A stretch of 64,000 nucleotides of DNA. It comes from a bacterium (GTDB lineage: Bacteria; Electryoneota; Electryoneia; Electryoneales; Electryoneaceae). The notes beneath the pieces are model-generated. The model made no database searches. It saw only the letters and a list, made by a program, of their open reading frames with translations, and was not told where the DNA came from. Of this stretch, positions 1 through 6,808 are shown one piece after another. Positions within the stretch are counted from its first letter, which is position 1; the number at the start of each line of letters is the position of its first letter. Where the stretch lies: positions 20,694-84,693 of the forward strand of contig JAHLLB010000018.1 of assembly GCA_020444425.1 (NCBI GenBank), read 5' to 3'. The translations under genes and the position numbers were made by a program.

Positions 1-415
1 CCCAGCCCAGCGATCCGTCCCCGAGCTTCTGTACAACGTTCGCGATGGCGTTTTCCTGGAACCGCATCTCCGCTTCCAACGCCAGCGCCTTGACACGTTC
101 GATGGTATAAATCCGTTTCGCCAGCTTGGCGAGAACGAATGTCTGATACCCCGTCCCGGTGCCGATCTCGAGCACCGACTCCTCACCGGTGAGCTGCAAC
201 AGCTCCGTCATCTGGGCGACGATGTACGGCTGCGAAATCGTCTGCCCGTGCCCGATGCTGAGCGCATTGTTCTCGTACGCCCGCGCGCGCAAATTCGCCG
301 GCACGAACAAGTGACGCTTGATCTCACGCATCGCCGCAAGGACAAGCTGGTCCTTGATCCCCTTCTCCTCGAGAAGTTCGACCATTTCCTCACGTGCGAG
401 ATGGTAGTTCAGCAT
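1..415 (-). CDS. pcm: Protein-L-isoaspartate O-methyltransferase, 3' part cut by window edge
   Basis: SAM-dependent repair methyltransferase that methylates isoaspartyl residues in damaged cytosolic proteins. About 138 N-terminal residues are present. The start ATG is at 413-415, and the protein begins MLNYHLAREEMVELL. The family hallmarks are visible: an AMREIKRHLFVP segment, then GHGQTISQPYIVAQM, then the SAM-binding motif I VLEIGTGTGYQT. The gene runs off the left edge near the NVVQKLGDGSLGW region, so the C-terminal third is missing. It is transcribed away from the metallopeptidase gene at 638. Confidence 0.9.
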   Translation of the reverse strand, partial: MLNYHLAREEMVELLEEKGIKDQLVLAAMREIKRHLFVPANLRARAYENNALSIGHGQTISQPYIVAQMTELLQLTGEESVLEIGTGTGYQTFVLAKLAKRIYTIERVKALALEAEMRFQENAIANVVQKLGDGSLGW

Positions 416-637
416 CGTTGCTTTCAATCGTCGTGGCTGTGCCTGCGTGCCGGGTAAGGTAGGGTTCGCCCCCTCCTCCCGCAACGGCCTGAGACCGGCA
501 CCCCGGGCGTTCCCGGGCCGTCTCCCGGTTGCCCGGAAACACGGAACCGTGAACACCGATTCGTGGTATCTTCAGTGACGTTCAACTTGACAGGTTCACT
601 GGTGCCAGATCGACAGGCACCTCATGGAGAATACACG

Positions 638-1327
638 ATGATGCTTCCGATTTTCGACTGGACGATCGTCCTGATCATCCCAGCGATTATCCTGTCCATC
701 TGGGCGCAGAGCAAGGTGAAGAGCGCCTACAAAAAATTCAGCCAGGTTCGGTCGGGCGCAGGTCTGACCGGCAAACAGGTCGCGCGCCGTATCCTCGACA
801 ACCATGGCCTGCAGGATGTCGAAGTCGTCGAGTCACGCGGTGTGCTGAGCGATCACTACGACCCGATGAAGAAGGTGGTCGCGTTATCCTCGCACAACTA
901 CAACCAGCCGTCCGTCGCCGGACTGGCGATCGCCGCCCATGAGTGCGGCCACGCGATCCAGCACAAGCAGGAGTATTCGATGCTGCGGTTCCGTCACGCG
1001 CTGGCGATGCCGGTGCAGGTCGGATCGTGGATGTCGTTCCCGCTGATTCTGATCGGCATCTTCATGGCGAGCCCGATGATGCTGGACGCCGGCATTGTCC
1101 TGTTCAGCCTCGTGGTCCTGTTCCACCTGGTTACGCTGCCGGTCGAGTTTGACGCCTCCCGACGGGCGATGACCATTCTGCGCACAGACGGCTACGTCGC
1201 CCCGCAGGAAGCCGATGGCGCGAAGAAAGTTCTGGACGCCGCAGCCTGGACCTATGTCGCCGCCGCCACCGCTGCGATCCTCAACCTCGTGCGGCTACTG
1301 TTGCTGCGCGGGATGATCGACGACTGA
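638..1327 (+). CDS. YugP-type membrane zinc metallopeptidase
   Basis: Predicted membrane-bound zinc protease of the YugP family (Pfam Zn_peptidase_2), 229 aa, the usual length. The N-terminal hydrophobic helix is residues 5-22. The zinc motif HECGHAIQH lies near residue 105, and two further membrane segments follow. A PVEFDASRRA motif, typical of the family and probably the third-ligand region, is near residue 170. I chose ATG 638 because GGAGA at 626-630 sits 7 bp upstream; ATG 641 is equally possible, and the longer reading from 563 lacks a ribosome site. The substrate is unknown. The stop is followed at once by repeat hairpins that may end transcription. Confidence 0.88.
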   Translation: MMLPIFDWTIVLIIPAIILSIWAQSKVKSAYKKFSQVRSGAGLTGKQVARRILDNHGLQDVEVVESRGVLSDHYDPMKKVVALSSHNYNQPSVAGLAIAAHECGHAIQHKQEYSMLRFRHALAMPVQVGSWMSFPLILIGIFMASPMMLDAGIVLFSLVVLFHLVTLPVEFDASRRAMTILRTDGYVAPQEADGAKKVLDAAAWTYVAAATAAILNLVRLLLLRGMIDD

Positions 1328-1355
1328 GGAAGCAGTAGCGAGGTGTGAATCAATT

Positions 1356-1387
1356 CTATTACCACGGACTCTGGTTCGTGGTAATAG
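1356..1387. repeat. Hairpin repeat of the CCACGGAC type
   Basis: Left arm CTATTACCACGGAC pairs with GTTCGTGGTAATAG, 14 bp with one G-T pair. A near copy is at 41654-41677, where the arms are TACCACGGACT and AGTCCGTGGTA. The function is unknown; its position 29 bp after a stop codon would suit an mRNA 3' end. Confidence 0.6.
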
Positions 1388-1388
1388 C

Positions 1389-1430
1389 AAGAACCGAGAA
1401 CACTTGCTCTGTCAAGTGTCCCCGGTTCTT
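1389..1430 (+). repeat. GTGTCCCC-class hairpin after the metallopeptidase gene
   Basis: Eighteen-base arms (1389-1406 and 1413-1430) pair with two mismatches. The inner part ACACTTG-CTCTGT-CAAGTGT is perfect and the right arm continues as GTGTCCCCGG. This belongs to the window-wide family whose outer stem is GGGGACAC/GTGTCCCC. It may serve as a terminator for the gene ending at 1327. Confidence 0.55.
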
Positions 1431-1445
1431 TGTCCCATACCACAT

Positions 1446-1521
1446 GAGACACTTATTCCATTACGTGTCCCCACCTGTCTATCCCCTACCACCGGGGACA
1501 CTTTGAGGACAAAGTGGCCCC
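1446..1521. repeat. Two further GGGGACAC-class hairpins
   Basis: At 1494-1521 GGGGACACTTTG-AGGA-CAAAGTGGCCCC pairs with one mismatch. Its loop AGGA is the reverse complement of the TCCT loop at 23405 and 26657, so this copy is in the opposite orientation. At 1446-1472 there is a poorer copy ending in ACGTGTCCCC. With the neighbouring hairpins these fill most of the 367-bp gap between 1328 and 1694, in which I see no gene. Confidence 0.55.
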
Positions 1522-1538
1522 AGTTCAATCACCGCATT

Positions 1539-1568
1539 CCTCAAGCCTCATACCTCACACCTCATACC
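1539..1568. repeat. Heptamer array, unit CCTCAYA
   Basis: Four in-phase units CCTCAAG, CCTCATA, CCTCACA, CCTCATA followed by CC. The reverse complement (TATGAGG, TGTGAGG) is the same unit as the arrays at 20892 and 59706. It lies between the metallopeptidase and superoxide dismutase genes. Confidence 0.6.
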
Positions 1569-1588
1569 TTTTTGAGCCACTCAAAGCC

Positions 1589-1609
1589 GAGTTAGGCAAA
1601 CCTAGACTC
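1589..1609. promoter_or_regulatory. Possible DtxR/MntR-like operator upstream of superoxide dismutase
   Basis: GAGTTAGG-CAAA-CCTAGACTC is an imperfect palindrome with a TAGG-N4-CCTA core, 85 bp before the dismutase start. Metal repressors of the DtxR family bind AGG/CCT half-sites of this type, and dismutase genes are often metal-regulated. This rests on resemblance alone and could be chance. Confidence 0.22.
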
Positions 1610-1694
1610 TTGACTAACTCCGTCTATCCCGTCTCCTTACCCCTCCACCCTCGCGCAAGGATGCGCATGATACAGAACAAAAATGGAGGCTACG

Positions 1695-2291
1695 ATGGCG
1701 TACACACTTCCCGATCTGCCCTATGCCTACGACGCACTCGAACCGTGGTACGACAAGGAAACCGTCACCCTGCACCACGACAAGCACCATAACGGCTACG
1801 TCACCGCATTGAACGCCACCCTGGACAAACTTGCTGCCGCGCGGGAATCCGGCGACATGGCGGCCGCGAACGCGCTGTCCAAGGCGCTGGCGTTCAACGG
1901 GTCCGGCCACACACTGCACAGCGTCTTCTGGACCAACATGAAGCCGAATGGCGGCGGTGAACCGGCTGGCGAGTTGATGGAGCAGATCGTCAAGGATTTC
2001 GGATCGTTCGACGGATTCAAGAAACAGTTCCTCGCCGCGACGAACACCGTCATGGGCAGCGGCTGGGGCATTCTCGGCTGGGACAAAACGCTGCAAAAAC
2101 TGTTCATCGTCGGCAGCGAAATTCACATGGACTTGACGCTGCAGGGCATGGTCCCGCTGCTGGTCTGCGACGTCTGGGAACACGCCTACTACCTGAAATA
2201 CAAGAACGTACGGCCAGACTGGACCGCGGCGTTCATGGATCATCTCGTCAACTGGGATGATGTCGCCCAGCGTTTCGCGAAGGCGAAGTGA
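1695..2291 (+). CDS. sod: Superoxide dismutase, Fe/Mn family
   Basis: Dismutes superoxide to hydrogen peroxide and oxygen; 198 aa, cytosolic (no signal peptide). Metal ligands fit the family: His27 in TLHHDKHH, a His in HSVFWTNM, and Asp and His in the CDVWEHAYY signature. Metal preference cannot be read off safely, so Fe, Mn or either is possible. ATG 1695 is preferred over 1683 because GGAGG at 1685-1689 lies 5 bp before it, inside the longer reading. A strong terminator follows. The peroxide it makes would be dealt with by the ferritin-like genes and PerR-like regulator a few kilobases on. Confidence 0.96.
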   Translation: MAYTLPDLPYAYDALEPWYDKETVTLHHDKHHNGYVTALNATLDKLAAARESGDMAAANALSKALAFNGSGHTLHSVFWTNMKPNGGGEPAGELMEQIVKDFGSFDGFKKQFLAATNTVMGSGWGILGWDKTLQKLFIVGSEIHMDLTLQGMVPLLVCDVWEHAYYLKYKNVRPDWTAAFMDHLVNWDDVAQRFAKAK

Positions 2292-2330
2292 GTCGACCGG
2301 TGCCTGAAACCTTGGAACCACGATCTATTG

Positions 2331-2362
2331 CCGGCTGCAACTGGAGTTGCGGCCGGTTTTTT
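2331..2362 (+). terminator. Rho-independent terminator after sod
   Basis: CCGGCTGCAAC-TGGA-GTTGCGGCCGG forms an 11-bp stem with one mismatch and is followed by six T. It lies 40 bp after the stop codon. Confidence 0.85.
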
Positions 2363-2429
2363 AGCTATGATCGCCCGCCAAGCATGGCGATATTTACATA
2401 ATCCATGATTACTACCGGGATGACGTGCC

Positions 2430-3326
2430 ATGAATGAACAGGTGGTTGCACTTTTACAGAATCCGCTCCTGATGAGAATTGGGATCCTGCTGCTGCTTGG
2501 TATCGGACTGATGGTTATCGTCCGTGTTGTCCGTGCGTCGCTATTACATCGGATCAGTGGCACCGATTCCCGTTATCGTGCACGAAAAGTCACCGATTTC
2601 ATCGCCTACCTGATCTTCATCCTGCTGATTCTGGTAGTTTTCGGCCAACAACTGCAAGGGTTAAGCGTGACCATCGGCCTCGCCGGTGCCGGTGTCGCAT
2701 TTGCATTGCAAGAAGTCATCGCAAGTATTGCAGGTTGGTTTGCAATCACCTTCGCACACTTCTTCAAACCAGGCGACCGTGTGCAATTGGCCGGAATCAA
2801 GGGCGACGTGATTGACGTTGGCGTGCTGCGCACGACGATCATGGAACTTGGTGACTGGGTGGATGGAGATTTGTACAACGGACGCGTGGTGCGTATCACC
2901 AACAGCTACGTGTTCAAAGCCCCGGTTTTCAATTATTCTGCTGAATTCCCCTTCCTCTGGGATGAGATTACCATTCCAATCCGATTCGGTAGCGATTACG
3001 CCGCCGCTCGCAGCATCATGGAAAACGTCTTGCAAGAAATCGTGGGCGAGTATAGCGAGTTCGCCAAACGCGCCTGGCAGGAGATGATCGCGAAATTTCT
3101 GATCGAACAAGCCCGCATCGAACCGATGATTTCCATGGTCGCAGACGAGAACTGGGTAACATTTACTCTGCGCTATGTCGTTGATTTCAAAGCACGGCGC
3201 CGGACCAAAGATCTTATTTACACACAGCTGATCGAACGAATTGAAAAGGCAAACGACGTCGCGCTTGCCTCCTCGTCCCTGGTCATCAGTGTCGATGGCG
3301 AACCGGAAAAGCAGCCACCCCATTGA
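2430..3326 (+). CDS. Mechanosensitive channel, MscS family
   Basis: Small-conductance mechanosensitive channel that releases solutes on hypo-osmotic shock; 298 aa, inner membrane. There are two N-terminal membrane helices (about 13-34 and 52-75) and then the glycine/alanine-rich pore helix with motif TIGLAGAGVAFALQEV near residue 80. The MscS beta domain follows, with FFKPGDRV near residue 112. The C-terminal half carries the usual alpha-beta region. No clear ribosome-binding site precedes ATG 2430. It faces the ferritin-like cluster and shares a two-way hairpin terminator with it. Confidence 0.9.
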   Translation: MNEQVVALLQNPLLMRIGILLLLGIGLMVIVRVVRASLLHRISGTDSRYRARKVTDFIAYLIFILLILVVFGQQLQGLSVTIGLAGAGVAFALQEVIASIAGWFAITFAHFFKPGDRVQLAGIKGDVIDVGVLRTTIMELGDWVDGDLYNGRVVRITNSYVFKAPVFNYSAEFPFLWDEITIPIRFGSDYAAARSIMENVLQEIVGEYSEFAKRAWQEMIAKFLIEQARIEPMISMVADENWVTFTLRYVVDFKARRRTKDLIYTQLIERIEKANDVALASSSLVISVDGEPEKQPPH

Positions 3327-3342
3327 GATTGAAGAAAACGAA

Positions 3343-3372
3343 AAGGACTCCTTAAGTTGTTGAGGAGTCCTT
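3343..3372. terminator. Bidirectional terminator between mscS and the ferritin-like genes
   Basis: A perfect 10-bp stem, AAGGACTCCT with AGGAGTCCTT, around a 10-base loop in the convergent gap. The A-rich left flank gives a T-rich tail on the minus strand. Confidence 0.75.
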
Positions 3373-3397
3373 AAGTAATAGTCGTCAGCACAGCGGC

Positions 3398-3910
3398 TTA
3401 GAACGGCGCAAACCCACCCTGCGACCAGTAGTCTTCCTTCAGGTTCTGCTGCTGACGCAACAGCGCGTCGTAGTGTTCCTTCTCCCACACCGCGAGGTCC
3501 GCGTAGAATTCCCCGACACGGCTGCCGTCGTGTTCTTCCGACTGGGAACGGTAATACTGCTGCGAATTCAGCTCGAGCTGAATGCCGATCGCCAGCGCAC
3601 TCATTTCCATGTGCGCTTCCTGCACCCGTTCCTTCAGGCTCGGCGAGAAAATCGGGTGGTCACCCTTGAGCACGTCGTGATGCGGCAGCTTGAGCGTCAT
3701 ATCGGGACGCCCGGTATCCATGAAATGCTTGAACTGGTGTCGGAGGAATTTGACATGCTGCAGTTCCTCACGCGCCAGCATCGACAGCACTTCCTTGCCC
3801 TTGTTATCCTGCGTGTTGCCAGCGGCCATCATGTAGAAATTGTGGCCGTCCCCCTCGAACTCGATGGCCTTCCGCAGGCCGTCCGTGATCTTCTGCAGCA
3901 CGGGATCCAT
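3398..3910 (-). CDS. Ferritin-like di-iron protein (rubrerythrin type) 1
   Basis: Four-helix di-iron protein, 170 aa. Metal-binding pairs recur in the pattern E...ExxH...E...ExxH: AIEFEGDGHNFY near residue 15, LAREELQHVKFL near 46, LAIGIQLELNSQQYY in the third helix and LAVWEKEHYDALL in the fourth. It has no C-terminal rubredoxin knuckle, so it is an erythrin-like domain rather than full rubrerythrin. A probable role is peroxide reduction or iron handling. The start ATG 3908-3910 has GGGAG upstream. It is the last of four consecutive ferritin-like genes on this strand. Confidence 0.85.
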   Translation of the reverse strand: MDPVLQKITDGLRKAIEFEGDGHNFYMMAAGNTQDNKGKEVLSMLAREELQHVKFLRHQFKHFMDTGRPDMTLKLPHHDVLKGDHPIFSPSLKERVQEAHMEMSALAIGIQLELNSQQYYRSQSEEHDGSRVGEFYADLAVWEKEHYDALLRQQQNLKEDYWSQGGFAPF

Positions 3911-3947
3911 CGAAACACTCCCGGGTTCAATTCACTGGCTGATCCGC

Positions 3948-4457
3948 TCAGCCTTCCATGTCGAATTCAGCGAAGTCGAAGAAATAGCCCGTGCCGGACA
4001 ACGCGTCGATCTCGGCACGTACGATCGCGACATGGCCTTCCTCGATCTCGACAAAGCGCTCGAACATCTTCTGCGCTTCGGCATCCATCTCACCAACCAT
4101 TTTCTGGTAGAATTCGCTGGTCTGTTTTTCCAGCTCATGCGCCTTCTGCAGCATCTTGATCTCTTCGCCGCGATCTTCACCGGCGAGACGGCTCTGCAAA
4201 TCCTTCTGCCGTTCCTCGATCACGTCCATCGGCGGAACGATGGATTCCATCTTCTCAACCTTCAACACGCCTTCCTTGCGCCACAGCTCAAGCCGGCTGT
4301 TGAGATAGTCGATATGGCCCTGTTCTTCGTCCGCGAGCAGCTTGAACACACGCTTGCCAATATCATCCGTCGCCGTTTTTTCAGCGCCGCGATAGGTGTC
4401 GCGCACACGATTCTCGAATTCAATCGCCGTGAGGATGGCTTCTTCCACGGTGGGCAT
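3948..4457 (-). CDS. Ferritin-like di-iron protein (rubrerythrin type) 2
   Basis: 169 aa, with the same four-helix layout as its downstream neighbour but clearly diverged. The ligand motifs are AIEFENRVRDTYRGAE, LLADEEQGHIDYLNSRLE, AHELEKQTSEFYQKM and FVEIEEGHVAIVRAEID. I place the start at ATG 4455-4457, where AGGGAG precedes it by 8 bp; a longer reading to 4544 adds a histidine-rich leader with no ribosome site. Only 37 bp separate it from the next gene, so the two are probably co-transcribed. It probably detoxifies peroxide or stores iron. Confidence 0.85.
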   Translation of the reverse strand: MPTVEEAILTAIEFENRVRDTYRGAEKTATDDIGKRVFKLLADEEQGHIDYLNSRLELWRKEGVLKVEKMESIVPPMDVIEERQKDLQSRLAGEDRGEEIKMLQKAHELEKQTSEFYQKMVGEMDAEAQKMFERFVEIEEGHVAIVRAEIDALSGTGYFFDFAEFDMEG

Positions 4458-4586
4458 GGTCCAGCTCCCTTTGCCGTTGATGTGATCGGGTATGCAGACG
4501 AAAACTTCGTCTGAATCTGCAAGATACAGAGGATGGTGGTGCAACGAAAGTCAATGCACCACGCGCTCTCCATCCCATCATGAAAA

Positions 4587-4612
4587 CGGGGACAGGAATT
4601 TCTCCCGTCCCC
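4587..4612 (-). terminator. GGGGAC-class hairpin acting as terminator after ferritin
   Basis: GGGGAC (4588-4593) pairs with GTCCCC (4607-4612) around a partly paired centre. On the minus strand the hairpin is followed by GTTTTC. It lies 23 bp after the ferritin stop and is a shortened member of the window's GGGGACAC family. Confidence 0.55.
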
Positions 4613-4635
4613 ATTGGATCAACAACCGGAATGTC

Positions 4636-5139
4636 TTAGTGACCGGACTGCGCGCGACCCGCGACCTCACGGTCGAGGAAGAACAGGCCCGGCGCGAAAT
4701 CGCCAACCTGCTTCAGGCGCTGCACGATCTCATCGACCAGCGCTTCCTCTTCAACCTGCTCAGTGACAAACCACTGCAGGAAGGCTTCCGTCGCCTTGTC
4801 TTTCTCCTTACTGGCAAGGTCAACCAGGTCATGGATACGCTTGGTGACGGCGAGCTCATGCTTGAACGCCGTCTCCATCGCGTCGAGCGCGGAGTCATAC
4901 TTCGCCTTCGGCTTCTTCAACGCGCCGAATTCCGCTTCCGACATGCGCTCAAACACGTAGTCGTAAAACTTCTGCGCATGCTGCATTTCCTCGATGCCGT
5001 GCATCTTCATGAACGACGCGAACCCTTCCAGGTTCTGCGCCTTGTACCACGCCGACATCGCGAAATATTCATAAGCCGATTGCAATTCAAACGTCATCTG
5101 AGCGTTGAGCGCATCACGCATCTTTGCTGACAGAACCAT
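4636..5139 (-). CDS. ftnA: Ferritin (FtnA type)
   Basis: Iron-storage ferritin of 167 aa, the normal bacterial length. The ferroxidase residues are in place: the first-helix Glu in TFELQSAYEYFAMS, then HGIEEMQHAQKFYDY with Glu and His, ETAFKHELAVTKRI, and the EQVEEEALVDEI helix. The C-terminus FAPGLFFLDREVAGR is typical of FtnA. The start is ATG 5137-5139: GGAGG lies 9 bp upstream and an earlier ATG abuts the GGAGG, so it cannot be used well. Longer in-frame readings have no ribosome site. It sits in the middle of four ferritin-like genes. Confidence 0.93.
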   Translation of the reverse strand: MVLSAKMRDALNAQMTFELQSAYEYFAMSAWYKAQNLEGFASFMKMHGIEEMQHAQKFYDYVFERMSEAEFGALKKPKAKYDSALDAMETAFKHELAVTKRIHDLVDLASKEKDKATEAFLQWFVTEQVEEEALVDEIVQRLKQVGDFAPGLFFLDREVAGRAQSGH

Positions 5140-5255
5140 CGTGAACATCCTCCGTTTCGGTGTTACTTCGCGCGCCATTGCCAAAGCAACCGCGCTGTTA
5201 TCTTGTGTTTGGTGTTTCCACGTATCAGGAGAGTGAGTGTTTCCAACGAACGAGC

Positions 5256-5284
5256 AAAAAAAAAAGGCAGCGTCAAGCGCTGCC
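5256..5284 (-). terminator. Strong terminator after ferritin-like gene 4
   Basis: On the minus strand GGCAGCG-CTTGA-CGCTGCC is followed by ten T (5256-5265 on the plus strand are all A). This separates the 146-aa gene from ferritin, so ftnA probably has its own promoter in 5140-5255. Confidence 0.9.
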
Positions 5285-5314
5285 CCGAAATCCGGTGAAA
5301 CTGTCATCCGACGA

Positions 5315-5755
5315 TCAGTTGTACGGATACAGACTATCCTTCACCTTCTCAAGGTTCTCGAGCAGCATCACATGCTTCTCTTCATCCGCCAGCAAATATT
5401 CGAGCAAGTAGTTCTGAGCGGAGAGATACTTCGACTTTTTCAACACCTCAATCGCTTCTTTCGCCAGCCGGACGGTCTCTTTTTCCAGCTCATTGTGCTT
5501 CTCAACTTCATCCCAGATCGCCTTGACATCGTCCGGCGACAACGTCATCGGCTTCGCCGTCATGCTGTCCACGATCAAGCCCTGAACATTGTAGTGGTTC
5601 TGAGAGTCACGGATGATCGTCTCCATCACCATCCGCAGGATCGGGTGGTCGGTCTTTTCCAACATCCGGCTGCAGATCGCGATCGCACCGTTCTCCACCT
5701 TCTGCCACTTCTTCATGTTCTCAATGAGCTTTTCCTGCGCTTCTTTCTGCGTCAT
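5315..5755 (-). CDS. Ferritin-like four-helix protein
   Basis: 146 aa, helical, with a rubrerythrin-like arrangement. Helix two contains METIIRDSQNHYNVQGL, helix three EVEKHNELEKETVRLA, and helix four LADEEKHVMLLENLE, which carries an ExxH pair. The first helix lacks an obvious acidic ligand (GAIAICSRMLE), so a complete di-iron site is uncertain. The start is ATG 5753-5755 with AGAGGG just upstream; the reading to 5833 has no supporting signal. Function is inferred from the fold and from its position beside three other ferritin-like genes and a PerR-like regulator. Confidence 0.75.
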   Translation of the reverse strand: MTQKEAQEKLIENMKKWQKVENGAIAICSRMLEKTDHPILRMVMETIIRDSQNHYNVQGLIVDSMTAKPMTLSPDDVKAIWDEVEKHNELEKETVRLAKEAIEVLKKSKYLSAQNYLLEYLLADEEKHVMLLENLEKVKDSLYPYN

Positions 5756-6076
5756 GATGCCCTCTCTCGTTCGGTGTATAGACGTATCGTCCACATGGAT
5801 CAACGTACACAGCGGGACGGGAATCGTGTCCATGAAGCAAAATGAACAACTTGCGGCAGGATTCCCCCTTAGGAACGCCTAACCCGTTCATATTCCTACG
5901 GATCAGCTTTCCGATACGCCAATGTAGAACGAGAGATTGTGAAATTGCAAACTTTCTCAAGAGATTGTCTGTTCTCTTTTCACGCAAAGCATCATCGTTC
6001 GCACTCACACGCCTGTCAAAGAACTCCTACCGACCGTATGATCTATAGTTTGTCGGTCAAATACTCAAACTAACTC
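5756..6076. other. Intergenic region without a recognised gene
   Basis: AT-richer stretch upstream of the 146-aa gene and downstream of the Fur-family gene. I see no gene, no strong palindrome and no clear -35/-10 pair. A weak inverted repeat, AGTTTG with CAAACT at 6049-6072, may end the regulator transcript. Confidence 0.5.
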
Positions 6077-6502
6077 TTACCTCTTGCGACACTCGGAGCA
6101 CCGGCCCTCGAATTCCAACCGCGTTGCCAGCACTTCGTACGCACCCGTCCGCGCCACCATCGCGCCAAGATCAGGCAGCTGGCTGAGATGCACATCCACC
6201 ACCTTACCGCACTCCACACAGACGATGTGGTAGTGGAGATCGGTCATCGCATCGTACCGTCGCGGACGGCCAGGAAACTCGATCACCCTGACCTGCCCCA
6301 GTTCCGCCAGCACGTCCAGGTTGCGATACACGGTTGCCAGGCTGACACGCGGCAGTTTGTCCCGCACACGCAGATACACCTCATCCGCCGTCGGGTGATC
6401 AAGGGTGTCATGTAACACCTCGAGCACCGCCCGGCGTTGAGAAGTCATCCGATGCGGTGTCGTGTCCGCATGCTGCGTTTTCTGTGTGGATTGCTGCGCC
6501 AT
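6077..6502 (-). CDS. perR: Fur/PerR-family metal-dependent repressor
   Basis: 141 aa. The winged-helix part carries TSQRRAVLEVLHDT and the recognition segment RVSLATVYRNLDVLAELG. The dimerisation part has LHYHIVCVECGKVVDV and a closing CSECRKR, which supply the structural CxxC...CxxC zinc site. The regulatory ligands seen in PerR have counterparts: His in DHPTADEVY, Asp in RRYDAM, and His in LHYH. Beside four ferritin-like genes and near sod, a peroxide or iron sensing role is likely. Fur, PerR or another branch cannot be separated by eye, so the symbol is tentative. Confidence 0.85.
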   Translation of the reverse strand: MAQQSTQKTQHADTTPHRMTSQRRAVLEVLHDTLDHPTADEVYLRVRDKLPRVSLATVYRNLDVLAELGQVRVIEFPGRPRRYDAMTDLHYHIVCVECGKVVDVHLSQLPDLGAMVARTGAYEVLATRLEFEGRCSECRKR

Positions 6503-6555
6503 CGTACCCTATCTGACCTATAGTATGGAACCGCGTTCCCGTCTGTTCAGAGGCT

Positions 6556-6573
6556 GCATTGAAATTGAAATGC
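6556..6573. promoter_or_regulatory. Possible operator upstream of the Fur-family gene
   Basis: GCATTGAAA-TTGAAATGC is a near palindrome (seven of nine positions paired) about 55 bp before the regulator start. Fur-family repressors often control their own gene through AT-rich palindromes. No second copy was found near the ferritin genes, so this is weak. Confidence 0.22.
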
Positions 6574-6760
6574 GTGACAGCTGGTTCTTCCAGTGCCGGG
6601 CTACCGATTGCTCAAGACCCCATTTCGACCCTTGTACGTAACGCTAACAGGAATTGTTCCTAATAAAAGAAACTCGTTCTCTACAGGCAACTCTAAAGTC
6701 CGCTACATGCTCGGGAGAACGCTGGATTCTAAGCGCAGTGTGTTATTGGCAATACGAGAA

Positions 6761-6784
6761 AAGCACGGCATTTCTGCCGTGCTT
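6761..6784 (-). terminator. Terminator after the PLP-enzyme gene
   Basis: Perfect 10-bp stem AAGCACGGCA / TGCCGTGCTT with a 4-base loop. On the minus strand it runs into TTTTCTC. It lies 25 bp after the stop at 6809. The rest of the 6503-6808 gap shows nothing I can name. Confidence 0.85.
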
Positions 6785-6808
6785 GAATTGACCGTACACA
6801 TCCCGCCG

